A stretch of 64,000 bases of DNA from Paenibacillus sp. FSL H7-0737 (GTDB lineage: Bacteria > Bacillota > Bacilli > Paenibacillales > Paenibacillaceae): assembly GCF_000758545.1 (NCBI RefSeq), contig NZ_CP009279.1:3782001-3846000 (forward strand), read 5' to 3'. The notes under the pieces were generated by a model. It was not told where the DNA came from and made no database searches. It saw nothing but the letters and a program-made list of their open reading frames with translations. The stretch's first letter is position 1; each line of letters opens with the position of its first letter. The position numbers and the translations under genes are program-made. Positions 34,531-43,962 of the stretch are shown one piece after another.

Positions 34531-37284
34531 TCAAAGATCCTTTGCTTTCATCTTCAGGTCGTTCAGCAGACTCATAGCCTGAAGCGGAGTCATATTCATA
34601 AGATCTGCGTTACGCACAGAAATGATGAATTCTTTTATCGCAGGATTCTCTTGTACTTCAGTTACTACAGCCGACTGATTTGCACTACCCTTCCGATTCT
34701 TACGTGGTTCTTCCTCGCCAAAGATAGACAGTTGAACTACTTCATCTGCTATTGATGAATAGGAGTCTGCAGGAATCCCCGAAGTTTCTGCGATGACATT
34801 ATCGGGTTGTTGGGTAGATGTAGTTGCGACCTCTTTTGCAGCGGCCTGAATTTCTAGTCCACCCCCATAATGAATAGAGGAACCACCTGGATGAGCCGCC
34901 TGCTCGATACTCTGAAGTAGACCGTAAGCACGATCAATAATCCCTTCAGGAAGCCCTGCTAGGCGTGCACAATAAATCCCATAGCTACTGTCTGCTGCTC
35001 CCGGAACAAGCTTACGCAGGAAGTTTACTTTATCCCCGCTCTCCTGTACGGCCATAGAATAATTCTTAAGCCCTTTAAGGCTTTCTTCTAAGTGGGCCAA
35101 TTCATGAAAATGCGTCGAAACTAAAGCTTTGCAAGAAATGGTATCGTGCACATACTCAATTACCGCTTGTGCAATCGCCATGCCCTCACTCGTCGATGTT
35201 CCTCTACCAAGCTCATCAATGATAATTAAACTCCGGGCTGTTGCTTTTTCTGTCATGACCTGTATGTCGGCCATTTCTACCATAAATGTACTCTGACCTC
35301 CGATCAAATCATCAGCTGCCCCAATACGTGTAAAGATTCGATCAATTAGCGGAACTTCTGCACTGGTGGCCGGAACGAAACAGCCAATTTGAGCCATAAT
35401 ACAAATGAGTGCAACCTGCCGCATATAGGTACTTTTCCCAGCCATATTAGGACCAGTGATCAAAAGAATATTTCCATCTTCCTTACTAAGCGTACTTCCG
35501 TTTGCTATAAATGCCGAGTCCTTTAACACAGCCTCCACGACAGGATGACGACCACCTTCAAGTCGAAGATCGTACCCATCCGATAGAACAGGTTTTACGA
35601 AGCGATGCTCGGCACTGACGGCTGCCAGACATTGATACACATCAATCTCTGCTACCTTTTCCGCAAGATTCTGCAGTCGCGGAATTTGACCGCTGATTCG
35701 ATCACGCAGTTCAGTAAACAGGCTGTACTCCAAATCTGTCATTTTATCTTGCGCTTCAAGAATCAGTGCCTCTTTCTCTTTAAGCTCAGGTGTAACAAAT
35801 CGCTCTGCATTTGCAAGCGTCTGCTTACGTTCATAACGCCCTTCCGGCAACGAAGCCAGATTAGATTTGGTGATTTCTATGAAATAACCAAAGATTTTGT
35901 TATAGCCGATCTTCAGTGATTTGATGCCAGTGGCTTGGCGTTCTTTCGCTTCCAGTTCGGCGATCCAACGTTTACCATTACTGCTAGCTTCCCGCAGCTC
36001 GTCCAACCGGCCATGATAACCAGAACGGATAATTCCTCCGTCTCTCACGGACACCGGCGCATCTTCAACAATTGCTCGATCTATATCCTCCCGTATCTCG
36101 GCACATTCATCCATGCTAGCACCGATCTCGCGTAGGGTTGCAGATCCCGAAGTCATACATAATTCCTTCAAAGCAGGGATTTGTGCCAGTGATAGCTTTA
36201 AGGCATTCATGTCACGACCATTCGCACTGCCAAAGGCAATACGACCTACCAGCCGCTCTAAGTCATAAATTTCCTTCAACGCTAAACGCAGGTCCTCTCG
36301 AACAATAAACTGATTGTACAAATAATCAACTGCTTCTAGACGACGTTCGATCGGAGCGCGCTGCAATAGCGGTTTATCTATTCTGCGACGTAACAATCGC
36401 GCACCCATGGATGTTTCAGTACGGTCTAGTAGCCATAGAAGAGATCCTTTTTTAGAACGTTCTCGGACCGTCTCTGTTAGCTCCAGATTTCGGCGTGTGA
36501 ACGGATCAAGAATCATATAATTACCTGGTTCATAAGGAGAAATTTGACTAAGTTGTCCCATTGAACGCCGTTGTGTCTCGTTTAGATAGGAGATTAGCAG
36601 TGCTAGACATTGTCCACGTTCTTTCTCCAGACGAACCCATGCGGCTTCACCGAATTGTCGACGTGCCAGCTCCTCCTCACGTTTCTCCCAAGGTGTGTAC
36701 ACAACAGGTTTCGCCAACAGAGGCGTTTCACTACGTAAAAGCTCCAATAACGTCGGGTCTCCGATGATCTCAGCCGGTTCATAAATGCCAATCTCATCGC
36801 GCAGCCACTCTGCACCAGATAACACTGAAGTAACATACAATTCACCTGTAGTTAAATCACATGCAGCTAATGCCATCATCCCATCACTTTCGGTTACACA
36901 AACAAGATAATTGTTGCTTTTGTCGGCGATGATTTTTCCATCCATAACTGTTCCAGGTGTCACGACACGTACGATATCCCGTTTCACCATTCCCTTTGTG
37001 ACAGAAGCATCCTCTAATTGCTCACAAATAGCGACTTTATATCCTTTTTCAATCAGGCGTTGAATATAACCCTCGGCGGCGTGATAAGGTACTCCACACA
37101 TCGGGATCTTCTCTGCGCCCCCGCCTTCGCGACCTGTCAACGTAATTTCAAGCTCCTTGGAAGCCAAAATGGCATCTTCAAAGAACATTTCATAGAAATC
37201 GCCCAGTCTAAAAAATAGGAAGGCATCCTTTGCCCCTTCCTTCACTTTTAAATATTGCTCAATCATCGGCGTATATTGTGCCAT
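34531..37284 (-). CDS. mutS: DNA mismatch recognition protein MutS
   Basis: 917 residues. Mismatch-reading motif GDFYEMF near residues 30-36 (Phe and Glu), connector/lever/clamp domains, and ATPase: Walker A TGPNMAGKSTYM (about 605-616), Walker B IIDELGRGTS, and signature STFMVEMADI. The C-terminal 120 residues end in a dimer/beta-clamp region. Start is the ATG with GGAGG 6 nt upstream; a TTG two codons earlier is rejected. Operon head for mutS-mutL. Confidence 0.98.
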   Translation of the reverse strand: MAQYTPMIEQYLKVKEGAKDAFLFFRLGDFYEMFFEDAILASKELEITLTGREGGGAEKIPMCGVPYHAAEGYIQRLIEKGYKVAICEQLEDASVTKGMVKRDIVRVVTPGTVMDGKIIADKSNNYLVCVTESDGMMALAACDLTTGELYVTSVLSGAEWLRDEIGIYEPAEIIGDPTLLELLRSETPLLAKPVVYTPWEKREEELARRQFGEAAWVRLEKERGQCLALLISYLNETQRRSMGQLSQISPYEPGNYMILDPFTRRNLELTETVRERSKKGSLLWLLDRTETSMGARLLRRRIDKPLLQRAPIERRLEAVDYLYNQFIVREDLRLALKEIYDLERLVGRIAFGSANGRDMNALKLSLAQIPALKELCMTSGSATLREIGASMDECAEIREDIDRAIVEDAPVSVRDGGIIRSGYHGRLDELREASSNGKRWIAELEAKERQATGIKSLKIGYNKIFGYFIEITKSNLASLPEGRYERKQTLANAERFVTPELKEKEALILEAQDKMTDLEYSLFTELRDRISGQIPRLQNLAEKVAEIDVYQCLAAVSAEHRFVKPVLSDGYDLRLEGGRHPVVEAVLKDSAFIANGSTLSKEDGNILLITGPNMAGKSTYMRQVALICIMAQIGCFVPATSAEVPLIDRIFTRIGAADDLIGGQSTFMVEMADIQVMTEKATARSLIIIDELGRGTSTSEGMAIAQAVIEYVHDTISCKALVSTHFHELAHLEESLKGLKNYSMAVQESGDKVNFLRKLVPGAADSSYGIYCARLAGLPEGIIDRAYGLLQSIEQAAHPGGSSIHYGGGLEIQAAAKEVATTSTQQPDNVIAETSGIPADSYSSIADEVVQLSIFGEEEPRKNRKGSANQSAVVTEVQENPAIKEFIISVRNADLMNMTPLQAMSLLNDLKMKAKDL

Positions 37285-37559
37285 GGTCAACCTCCATGCC
37301 TATTTATTGCTGTCCTCCATTATAACAGAAAATTTGCGTACAAAGTCACCCCGCAACCGCATAGAAGTTCATTCTTCTCGATCCTCAGACAAAAAATCAC
37401 GAAATCCGACACTATTACTGAAGCTCAATGGGTAGTACCTTTTGTATATATTTCAAGCATCCATCGTTCATTAGAAAGAGGTGTATTCTTCTGCATTTTA
37501 ATATTGTAAAATCTTAACAAAGAGCGTTAGATCATAAGAAAATAAAAGGAGAATATCAA

Positions 37560-38357
37560 ATGATACGAAGACTTACGGAGGATGATCGGGAACTTCTAAT
37601 GGCATTGCTACAGAAAGAGCCTGCTCTTAATTTGTTCATCATTGGAGATGTAGAGAATTTCGGGTTTGAACAGGATTTTATGGCATTGTGGGGAGAGATA
37701 GATCCATCTGATGGTCGGATAAAATCCGTTCTATTACGTTTCTATAGAAGCTATCTTCCTTACGCGGATGGGCCGTTTGATGTGGAAGGATTCGCTACTA
37801 TCATGCGACAAGATAACGATATTCATATGATTTCTGGTGTAACCGAAGTGGTAAAAGCCTTTGACGGAGTAATTAACTTTAAACAAGAAAAGCAATTGTA
37901 CTTTGCTGAGCTTAAGGAAATGAATACCAAAATTAAACAGTACTCTTCTTCCGTTGATAACATTAATAAAGCAACCATCCAGGATGTGGAAGCGATTTGT
38001 TCGCTTACGGATACAATAGAAGAGTTTGAAAGCAGTCGGGATGGATCGAGAACTAGCCTACGTAAAACATTGGCGACTGGCACTGGCCGTACGTATTATA
38101 TGAAACGTGAAGATCAGGTGATTACAACGGCCTCAACATCAGCGGAAAATTCCATGTCAGCTATGATCGTAGGGGTTGCCACTCATCAAGCATTCAGAGA
38201 GCAAGGATTAGCTACAAGCGTAGTTGCACAGCTATGCACAGACTTACTCTCTGAAGGGAAATCTTTATGCCTCTTTTATGACAACCCTCATGCTGGGCTC
38301 ATTTACAAACGACTTGGATTTCAAGATATCGGCTCTTGGAGCATCATGTACATGTAG
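37560..38357 (+). CDS. GNAT-family N-acetyltransferase
   Basis: 265 residues. N-terminal half is a degenerate acyltransferase-like region; the C-terminal GNAT fold is clear: MIVGVATHQAFREQGLATSV (acetyl-CoA pyrophosphate loop Q/R-x-x-G-x-A), LFYDNPHAGLIYKRLGFQDI (motif B). Substrate unknown. It points opposite to its neighbours and separates the cotE group from mutS, where close relatives in Bacillus have cotE-mutS adjacent. AAAGGAG lies 9 nt before ATG. Followed by a long stem (38362-38406). Confidence 0.82.
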   Translation: MIRRLTEDDRELLMALLQKEPALNLFIIGDVENFGFEQDFMALWGEIDPSDGRIKSVLLRFYRSYLPYADGPFDVEGFATIMRQDNDIHMISGVTEVVKAFDGVINFKQEKQLYFAELKEMNTKIKQYSSSVDNINKATIQDVEAICSLTDTIEEFESSRDGSRTSLRKTLATGTGRTYYMKREDQVITTASTSAENSMSAMIVGVATHQAFREQGLATSVVAQLCTDLLSEGKSLCLFYDNPHAGLIYKRLGFQDIGSWSIMYM

Positions 38358-38361
38358 ACAA

Positions 38362-38406
38362 GCATAAACGCCTTCGGCGTCCTTACTAGGACGGTAAGCG
38401 TTTATG
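38362..38406. terminator. Long-stem terminator-like hairpin
   Basis: AGCATAAACGC pairs with GCGTTTATGC around inner CCTTCGG and CCTTACTAGG hairpins. No long T tract, so moderate. Between convergent genes. Confidence 0.5.
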
Positions 38407-38471
38407 CGAAAAATATTAGATATAAGGGATATGTGAAAAACTAAGACTTTCTAATATTTTGAAATATAAGC

Positions 38472-39851
38472 TCAAGCTTTAACTTTGCTGCACCACAGCT
38501 CACGGATATCGCGAGATTCATCCCACGTTCGTTTAGAGGCGATATACTGAAATAAAGGCTCTATGTATTGGGCGGCCTTCTCGTAGCCGCCTAGAGAGCG
38601 TAGCTGCGCCAGCAGAGGGGGTACTACGTCGCGCAGCGAGGATTTATCGCCGCCGTAGTAGGCGATATGCAGGTCTTCCCGGTCGAGCGGGCGTAGCGTC
38701 AGGTCTTCATAATGGCTCACGATAAGGTGAGCCAGATAGACTGCGCCTTTAGCGATGACCGGGGATACCAGGAAGCTCGGCAAAGTCCGGTACTCAAAGC
38801 CGCCATGCGGCTGAATCCGGAAATCGCCGAGCACGCCGTAACGAGGACGACGCGCTCCCGCGCGGACGTCCTCAAGCAAAAGCATCGGCAGCGCGAGATA
38901 GTTGTCGAGCGCGCGCAAGAGCGGCGCCGTCAGCGTCACGCCGCTGAAGTGCAAATGGCCGCCGAGGGCCCAGCCCGTCAGCGGCATGCCTCCCGCCCGC
39001 CAGCGCAGCGTGCGGTCGGCGATGAGCCGGTCTGCCGTAGCCGCGGCGGACATCAGCTGCGCCAGCAGCGCGCGTGGTTCCCCGCGCGGCTGGGGGCGCA
39101 GCTCGGCGACCGGGAACGCGCCGCGCGTTCCCGGAGGTCCGGCGTCGCAGCCTGCGACGCCGTCCGTGGGCAGGTACCGCGACGCAGGCACGACGCGGCC
39201 CGTGGACTCCCGGAGGATAATAAACTCCGGGTCCATACCCATGAGCAGGCCGCGGCGGCCTGGCTGCTCCAGAGCAAGGCTCCGTTCCAGCGATAATGCT
39301 GCGGAACGATAAGGCTCTGGCAATGATTTGCCGGAACTCTGTAGTAATGGAGTGACTCCCTCCACGACATACCTCCGGTTTCCCATTGCCCTCAGCATGA
39401 CCTCACCGCTATCCAGCCCCAAGCTGTACAAAGTCCGAACAGCAATACGCTGAAGTAATTTCATTACTCCACGCCATACTCCTGGTGCAGCCCCCATTGA
39501 TTCGCTGCTATCGACTCTATCCATTCGCACAGCCCCGGCTAGCAAATCGGAGGCTGCACGCATACCTGGGCCTGCTCCTAGTGGAGTGATCTGCAGAACG
39601 CTCAAATTATACACGAGTATGTTATAGCACTGTTTATGGGCCTTATCGGAAGGTAGAGTATCATATGTATCTTCTAAGCGATTGCTTTCACCAGAGATCT
39701 GGTTTCTCCGCAGAGATGCTTCTGAGCCCTTCATTCGCAACAGTTCCTGCTTACTAGACGAAGTAAGCGTCGCTTCAATCCCGCTCCGAAATAATCTGGA
39801 CTCTCTTTGTGCTGATGACAATCCCGAATACACCTTAAACCCCTCATTCAT
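38472..39851 (-). CDS. Putative amidoligase (phiEco32-like COOH.NH2 ligase type 2)
   Basis: 459 residues from ATG at 39851. The glutamine-synthetase-like amidoligase core shows GMDPEFI (about 232), GGHLHFSGV (about 327; two His ligands), GVLGDFRIQPHGGFEYRTLPS (written in part; E-x-R) and a C-terminal SRDIRELW. Such enzymes join a carboxylate to an amine using ATP; the partner here is unknown. The N-terminal 150 residues differ from the core. The middle (38780-39260) is strikingly GC-rich compared with all surrounding DNA, so the core may have been acquired from a high-GC donor. It starts at the ATGA overlap with a 35-codon ORF. Confidence 0.8.
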   Translation of the reverse strand: MNEGFKVYSGLSSAQRESRLFRSGIEATLTSSSKQELLRMKGSEASLRRNQISGESNRLEDTYDTLPSDKAHKQCYNILVYNLSVLQITPLGAGPGMRAASDLLAGAVRMDRVDSSESMGAAPGVWRGVMKLLQRIAVRTLYSLGLDSGEVMLRAMGNRRYVVEGVTPLLQSSGKSLPEPYRSAALSLERSLALEQPGRRGLLMGMDPEFIILRESTGRVVPASRYLPTDGVAGCDAGPPGTRGAFPVAELRPQPRGEPRALLAQLMSAAATADRLIADRTLRWRAGGMPLTGWALGGHLHFSGVTLTAPLLRALDNYLALPMLLLEDVRAGARRPRYGVLGDFRIQPHGGFEYRTLPSFLVSPVIAKGAVYLAHLIVSHYEDLTLRPLDREDLHIAYYGGDKSSLRDVVPPLLAQLRSLGGYEKAAQYIEPLFQYIASKRTWDESRDIRELWCSKVKA

Positions 39852-39955
39852 TCTCCTGCCCCTCCATCCATCGCAGCCCAAGATTGAAAGCCCTGCAGTA
39901 GCACTTCTTGCCCATTCATACAAACCAGGTTGTTCTTAATCCACTCAGGTTCCAT
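39848..39955 (-). CDS. 35-residue ORF coupled to the amidoligase gene
   Basis: Starts MEPEWIKNNLVCMNGQEVLL and ends WAAMDGGAGE. Its TGA overlaps the amidoligase ATG (ATGA), and the GGAGGGGCAGGAGA before that ATG lies within it. No clear own ribosome binding site, so it is less certain. It could be a leader that sets the amidoligase level, or a small substrate peptide; neither is shown. Confidence 0.4.
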   Translation of the reverse strand: MEPEWIKNNLVCMNGQEVLLQGFQSWAAMDGGAGE

Positions 39956-39969
39956 TTTTAATTCTAAAA

Positions 39970-40012
39970 ATAAATAAAAAAAAGGAGGGCATTCGCCCTC
40001 TACGCCGCCGCC
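39970..40012 (-). terminator. Terminator after cotE
   Basis: On the minus strand GAGGGC, loop GAAT, GCCCTC then eight T, next to a second GGAGGGC/GCCCTCC pair. Confidence 0.85.
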
Positions 40013-40072
40013 CTCCCTACATATAATGGACCATAACCCATCAGTACTCAGTTAACGGCGGCGTATCCTTCC

Positions 40073-40630
40073 TTACAGTTCATCATCCAGATTGTCAGGG
40101 TCTAGATCATCGTAATCGAAGCTATCACCTTCAAAATCATAATCCTTGTCTTCTGGATCATCGCTTTGCTCAGTGACATACACACGGACTTTGGTCTCAG
40201 CCACCAACTCCACTTCGAATTCGCGCTCTACGCGAAGTGTCACACTGCCTCCGCCTGGCGATACGCCCGCTTCTACACAGTTGGGTTCCTGCGTTGCCTC
40301 CGCAGAGACCTCAACGGTAGAAGTGCGGTGTCTCGTGTCCAGGTAGGAAAGCGGAATGAGCTCCACATAGGAGACCGTTTCTTTAGCTACCTCGGTCTGC
40401 TTGTTCTTGTCGTACGAGTACCAGATGTTTACATCGTAAGTACCAATTACTTCGATTCCGTTCCCGGCGGCAACCGCTTCGTACTGGTGGTTGATAATCC
40501 AAGCCCCCAGAATACTAGTCGGGTGATGTGGCGGAGTCACGGTATGGGTTGCTGTAGAGAACTTACGACCTTTGCCGCAAATTGCCTTCGTAATGATCTC
40601 CCTTGTTTGACGTTTATGGCTTAATGACAT
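40073..40630 (-). CDS. cotE: Outer spore coat protein CotE
   Basis: 185 residues, length and pattern of CotE: ITKAICGKGRKFSTATHTV at the start, GTYDVNIWYSYDKNKQTEVA in the middle, and a strongly acidic Asp/Glu C-terminus (DPEDKDYDFEGDSFDYDD...). CotE organises assembly of the outer coat on the forespore surface. Start ATG after GGAGGAGGT; ORF upstream to 40651 ignored. Synteny with mutS-mutL supports the call. Own terminator downstream. Confidence 0.95.
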   Translation of the reverse strand: MSLSHKRQTREIITKAICGKGRKFSTATHTVTPPHHPTSILGAWIINHQYEAVAAGNGIEVIGTYDVNIWYSYDKNKQTEVAKETVSYVELIPLSYLDTRHRTSTVEVSAEATQEPNCVEAGVSPGGGSVTLRVEREFEVELVAETKVRVYVTEQSDDPEDKDYDFEGDSFDYDDLDPDNLDDEL

Positions 40631-40651
40631 CTTTAAACCTCCTCCATACAA

Positions 40652-40832
40652 TCATTCACTATCAAGTGTATGCAGGTTCTAGGCATTTGTTGATTGTTAG
40701 TCTATAAATAAATTTGAGTAAGCCCTCCAGAGGGTCTTATCAGAAGACTTATAGTTCATTTTATTTCAAAATTTGTACAGATATGAGTAGATTATAAAAA
40801 TGGTCCAGCCTGATACATATCCATTCTGAACG
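40652..40832. other. Intergenic region upstream of cotE
   Basis: About 180 nt between the HD-GYP gene terminator and cotE. No gene or clear sigma-A promoter is seen. It should hold the mother-cell (sigma-E type) promoter of cotE, but I could not place one convincingly. Confidence 0.4.
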
Positions 40833-40865
40833 TTAAAAAAACCTTATAAAGCCCGCTATTGCGGG
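40833..40865 (-). terminator. Terminator of the HD-GYP gene
   Basis: Minus strand CCCGCAATAGCGGG hairpin then CTTTATAAGGTTTTTT. It overlaps the stop codon region of the gene. Confidence 0.75.
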
Positions 40866-41887
40866 ATTACGCGCATAATACCAATAGATCTATGTTTGCT
40901 CAGGTCAATAAAATCGTCATCAATATTCACGAGGGGACGCAGTGGATCAGTAGCAAGAATCATAATGATTTTTCCTGTCCGTCCATCTGTCAATTCCACT
41001 TCATTCCCTATCATTGACTGCATTAACTTATTAATAAAGACTCTACAAATATAAGGGTCAAGCTTGCCAAATACGTTTTCCTCCATCTGCAGCAACACTT
41101 CATAAAGAGGTGAAGCTTTACGATAAAACCGGTCGGATGTCATCGCATGGAACACGTCTGCTACTGCAACAATTTTACTGAAATCAGTGATGCGATTCCC
41201 AAGTACGCCGAATGGATAACCACTGCCGTCCATTCTTTCATGATGCTGCAGGGCGACGAGCGCTTGCAAATGATTGGTTCCAATAGTGTCCCGGATCATC
41301 TCGTAACCATAGGTCGTATGCTTTTTCATAAGCTGATACTCCTCTGCGGTCAACGGGCCTGGCCGGGTTAATAATTCATCCGGAATCCTCATTTTTCCGA
41401 TATCATGAAGGGTCGCTGCGATCGTCAGCATACTCAAATCCTCAGGCTTTAATTTTAGCCATTTCCCTAGCAATGTAGATAAAATACCAACCGCTACATT
41501 ATGTCTGTATGTATAATCATCCTTGGACTGCAATGCAGCCAATACGCCGTAGAAGTCATTCTTTTCACTTACCTGCTGAATAAACGGAATGACTTCATTT
41601 CTAACTTCAAGCATAGGAATTCGTTTGTTTTTGTTATGACGAAGCTGTTCAAAAATATTCTCTATCGCAGCTGTGCAATCATCGATTGCAAGTTGGAAAA
41701 ATTCCGCGCTATCCAGCTGTACGACGTCATGAGACTCTAGGGTGATCTTATGTTGATTGATTAATCGTATATGCTCAGCACTTAATAAAGTCAATGCGGG
41801 TAAAACAAATACTCCTTTGTCATTAAAAAGGTTAGCTATAAGCTGTTTTCCTATAAATGATTCCATAACTTTGTCCATACGCCTCAC
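40856..41887 (-). CDS. HD-GYP-domain phosphodiesterase
   Basis: 343 residues. N-terminal ~95 residues without known domain, then HD-GYP: YRHNVAVG, HDIGKMRIPDELL (metal His-Asp), HTTYGYEMI, HHERMDGSGYP (GYP signature as SGYP), AVADVFHAMTSDR. Members hydrolyse cyclic-di-GMP or related dinucleotides. C-terminal 60 residues form a small beta domain (NEVELTDGRTGKIIMI). No receiver domain, so input is intracellular. ATG start with AGGTGAGG upstream. Confidence 0.9.
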   Translation of the reverse strand: MRRMDKVMESFIGKQLIANLFNDKGVFVLPALTLLSAEHIRLINQHKITLESHDVVQLDSAEFFQLAIDDCTAAIENIFEQLRHNKNKRIPMLEVRNEVIPFIQQVSEKNDFYGVLAALQSKDDYTYRHNVAVGILSTLLGKWLKLKPEDLSMLTIAATLHDIGKMRIPDELLTRPGPLTAEEYQLMKKHTTYGYEMIRDTIGTNHLQALVALQHHERMDGSGYPFGVLGNRITDFSKIVAVADVFHAMTSDRFYRKASPLYEVLLQMEENVFGKLDPYICRVFINKLMQSMIGNEVELTDGRTGKIIMILATDPLRPLVNIDDDFIDLSKHRSIGIMRVIPQ

Positions 41888-42043
41888 CTGCCAATGCGGA
41901 AAATTCGACTACCGAACTTCCTGCTATTATTTGAACTCACCATAAAATCGTTAATCATATCCTGTGATCAACTTTTAGCTCATACATATCTTATCGTGAT
42001 TTTGACAGAGATAGTTAATACTTCAGTTTATTAAAGCCTTAAT

Positions 42044-43030
42044 TTAAGCCTTATTTCGAATCTTCAAACGTTTCTCCGGCTTGTAACTGACCGGGATTTT
42101 ATGCCGCTTAGCGATCTTTAAATAAAGTGCCAGTTCCCTGCATAACTGAAGAATAGCTGAGCGCACTTCAAATTCCTCACGTGTCTCTGGCAGATCCATT
42201 TCTTCAAATTCTCTTGTTAGCTCGTCCAGTAAATGTTCAGTTCGTCCAGTATATTCTTCCGCAAGCACATCCCCGCTAAGCTGGTCAAATAACTCAGCAA
42301 CCATCTCCCCATGCGGTAAATGGCGATACACTTGAGAAAGCAGCTGCATCATACTTTGAATCGATTCCAGTTGCTCCTTCCGCATGTAGAAATAAACATT
42401 CCATGCTTCATCAGGATGAATAACATGATTCTCCATCTCACGGGTAGCTGCCGTTAATCCCCGCTGCACTGTATTATCTGCGTCAATTAATTCTTTGCCG
42501 TCCCAAATATAAGCAGGATCTCGAAGCGTTCGGGCCATCTGGGTAAAAATAACCGAAAAATAGCGATCCACTTCCTTACGGATTCCATAAATGACCCCAC
42601 CAGTCTGAGGCATGTAAATCAAGTTTACCAGCCCTGCTGAACCGAGCCCAATAGCCAGAAGCTCTATTTGCTGCAACAGGACATGGAGCGATAGTTCAGC
42701 TTGTCCAAACACGCGAAACACGATAACCGAGCTGGTGACAATTCCTTCTTTGTAGCCAGACTTTACAATCATCGGAAAGCCCACGAGTACATACAGCCCG
42801 AGCACCCAGTAATGGAACCCTAGAAGCCAGAATAGGATGCAGCCAAAAAAGAGTCCCACGAGCGAGGCTAAAAAACGAGCCGTTATCGTTCGGAAACTCC
42901 TTTTCAAAGTAACCTCTACACCCAAAATTGCCAGCAAGCCTGCACTCTGCGCATTAGGTATACCCACTGCAGACGCAACTAGTACGGATAATAACGTAGC
43001 TGCTGCTGTTTTTATCACACGAAATCCCAT
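42044..43030 (-). CDS. Aromatic-acid-exporter-like membrane protein (ArAE/FUSC)
   Basis: 328 residues from the ATG with AAGGAGAGAT upstream. Six or so transmembrane helices in the first 150 residues (TAAATLLSVLVASAVGI; FLASLVGLFFGCILFWLLGF; YVLVGFPMIV; LLAIGLGSAGLVNLIYMP), then a long cytoplasmic helical domain (DRYFSVIFTQMARTL...). Matches the DUF939/ArAE_1 family present in Bacillus (YqjA type). Proposed to export aromatic acids or other toxic metabolites. Monocistronic. Confidence 0.85.
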   Translation of the reverse strand: MGFRVIKTAAATLLSVLVASAVGIPNAQSAGLLAILGVEVTLKRSFRTITARFLASLVGLFFGCILFWLLGFHYWVLGLYVLVGFPMIVKSGYKEGIVTSSVIVFRVFGQAELSLHVLLQQIELLAIGLGSAGLVNLIYMPQTGGVIYGIRKEVDRYFSVIFTQMARTLRDPAYIWDGKELIDADNTVQRGLTAATREMENHVIHPDEAWNVYFYMRKEQLESIQSMMQLLSQVYRHLPHGEMVAELFDQLSGDVLAEEYTGRTEHLLDELTREFEEMDLPETREEFEVRSAILQLCRELALYLKIAKRHKIPVSYKPEKRLKIRNKA

Positions 43031-43125
43031 AGCCTTATCTCTCCTTACAAGCACTAACCCAATAAATAGGTAAAGATATAGACATGTTACAAGATTTTGT
43101 GTACGGACACAATATTACATAAGGT

Positions 43126-43962
43126 TCATCGCCGGGATAACAGCCGCTTCTCAAGATATACCACTAATTGATACATTGCTGTAGCCACGGCCGCGATAAT
43201 CAAAAGACTGGACATCACTAACGTGAAATTAAAGACCTGGAAACCATAAATAATCAGATAACCCAGACCCGATTTAGCGACCAGGAACTCCCCTACGATA
43301 ACTCCTACCCATGACATCCCCACATTCACCTTTAAGGTGGAGACCACCGTCGGGAACGAGGCTGGAAGAATTACTTTAAAGAACACCTGAACTCTGGAAG
43401 CTCCGAAGGAACGAACCACCTTGACCAGATTCGGATCCACACTGCAAAAACTATTGTACACAACAAGCGTCGTTATAATAACCGTTATAGATAAAGTAGT
43501 AACAACGATAGCAGTGAATCCGGCTCCGAACATGACGATAAAAATCGGCCCCAGCGCCACCTTCGGCATACTGTTAAATACGACCATATACGGATCAAGC
43601 ACTGCTGATAAAAAAGGAGACCACCAAATGATCACAGCAAGAAGTGTCCCTAATAGCGTTCCTAGTACAAAGCCTACCGCAGTCTCACCTACCGTCATCC
43701 CCAGATGCGGCCACAAGCTTCCACTGACCATATCTCCCCAGATCTGCCGGAAGATTTTTGTGGGATAGCTGAATAATAACTCATCAATCCAGCCCATTCT
43801 TGCGCCAGCTTCCCAGAGAACAAAAAACAGCAGTAACAGGCTGCTCCTTACAACAATCACCTGATTGCGCCAGCGGTGCTTCGTTTTTTTATAATCGCCA
43901 TGCAATTGTTGTAGCCACTGTTCACGGGAAGCTAATAACCCCGATTGCTCCGTATGCTTCAT
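43126..43962 (-). CDS. ABC transporter permease (SsuC/ThiX type)
   Basis: 278 residues, six transmembrane helices, BPD_transp_1 fold with EAA loop in VVRSFGASRVQVFFKVILPAS. Imports a small molecule with the ATPase and binding protein upstream. Its ATG overlaps the ATPase stop (TAATG), supporting start at 43962 rather than 43998. Last gene of the three-gene importer operon. Confidence 0.9.
   Translation of the reverse strand: MKHTEQSGLLASREQWLQQLHGDYKKTKHRWRNQVIVVRSSLLLLFFVLWEAGARMGWIDELLFSYPTKIFRQIWGDMVSGSLWPHLGMTVGETAVGFVLGTLLGTLLAVIIWWSPFLSAVLDPYMVVFNSMPKVALGPIFIVMFGAGFTAIVVTTLSITVIITTLVVYNSFCSVDPNLVKVVRSFGASRVQVFFKVILPASFPTVVSTLKVNVGMSWVGVIVGEFLVAKSGLGYLIIYGFQVFNFTLVMSSLLIIAAVATAMYQLVVYLEKRLLSRR

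Noticed and set aside
38712..39312. Long plus-strand frames (194 and 136 codons) opposite the amidoligase gene
   Set aside because: They follow from the high GC content of the block, have no ribosome binding sites and show Arg/Ala-rich non-protein-like composition.
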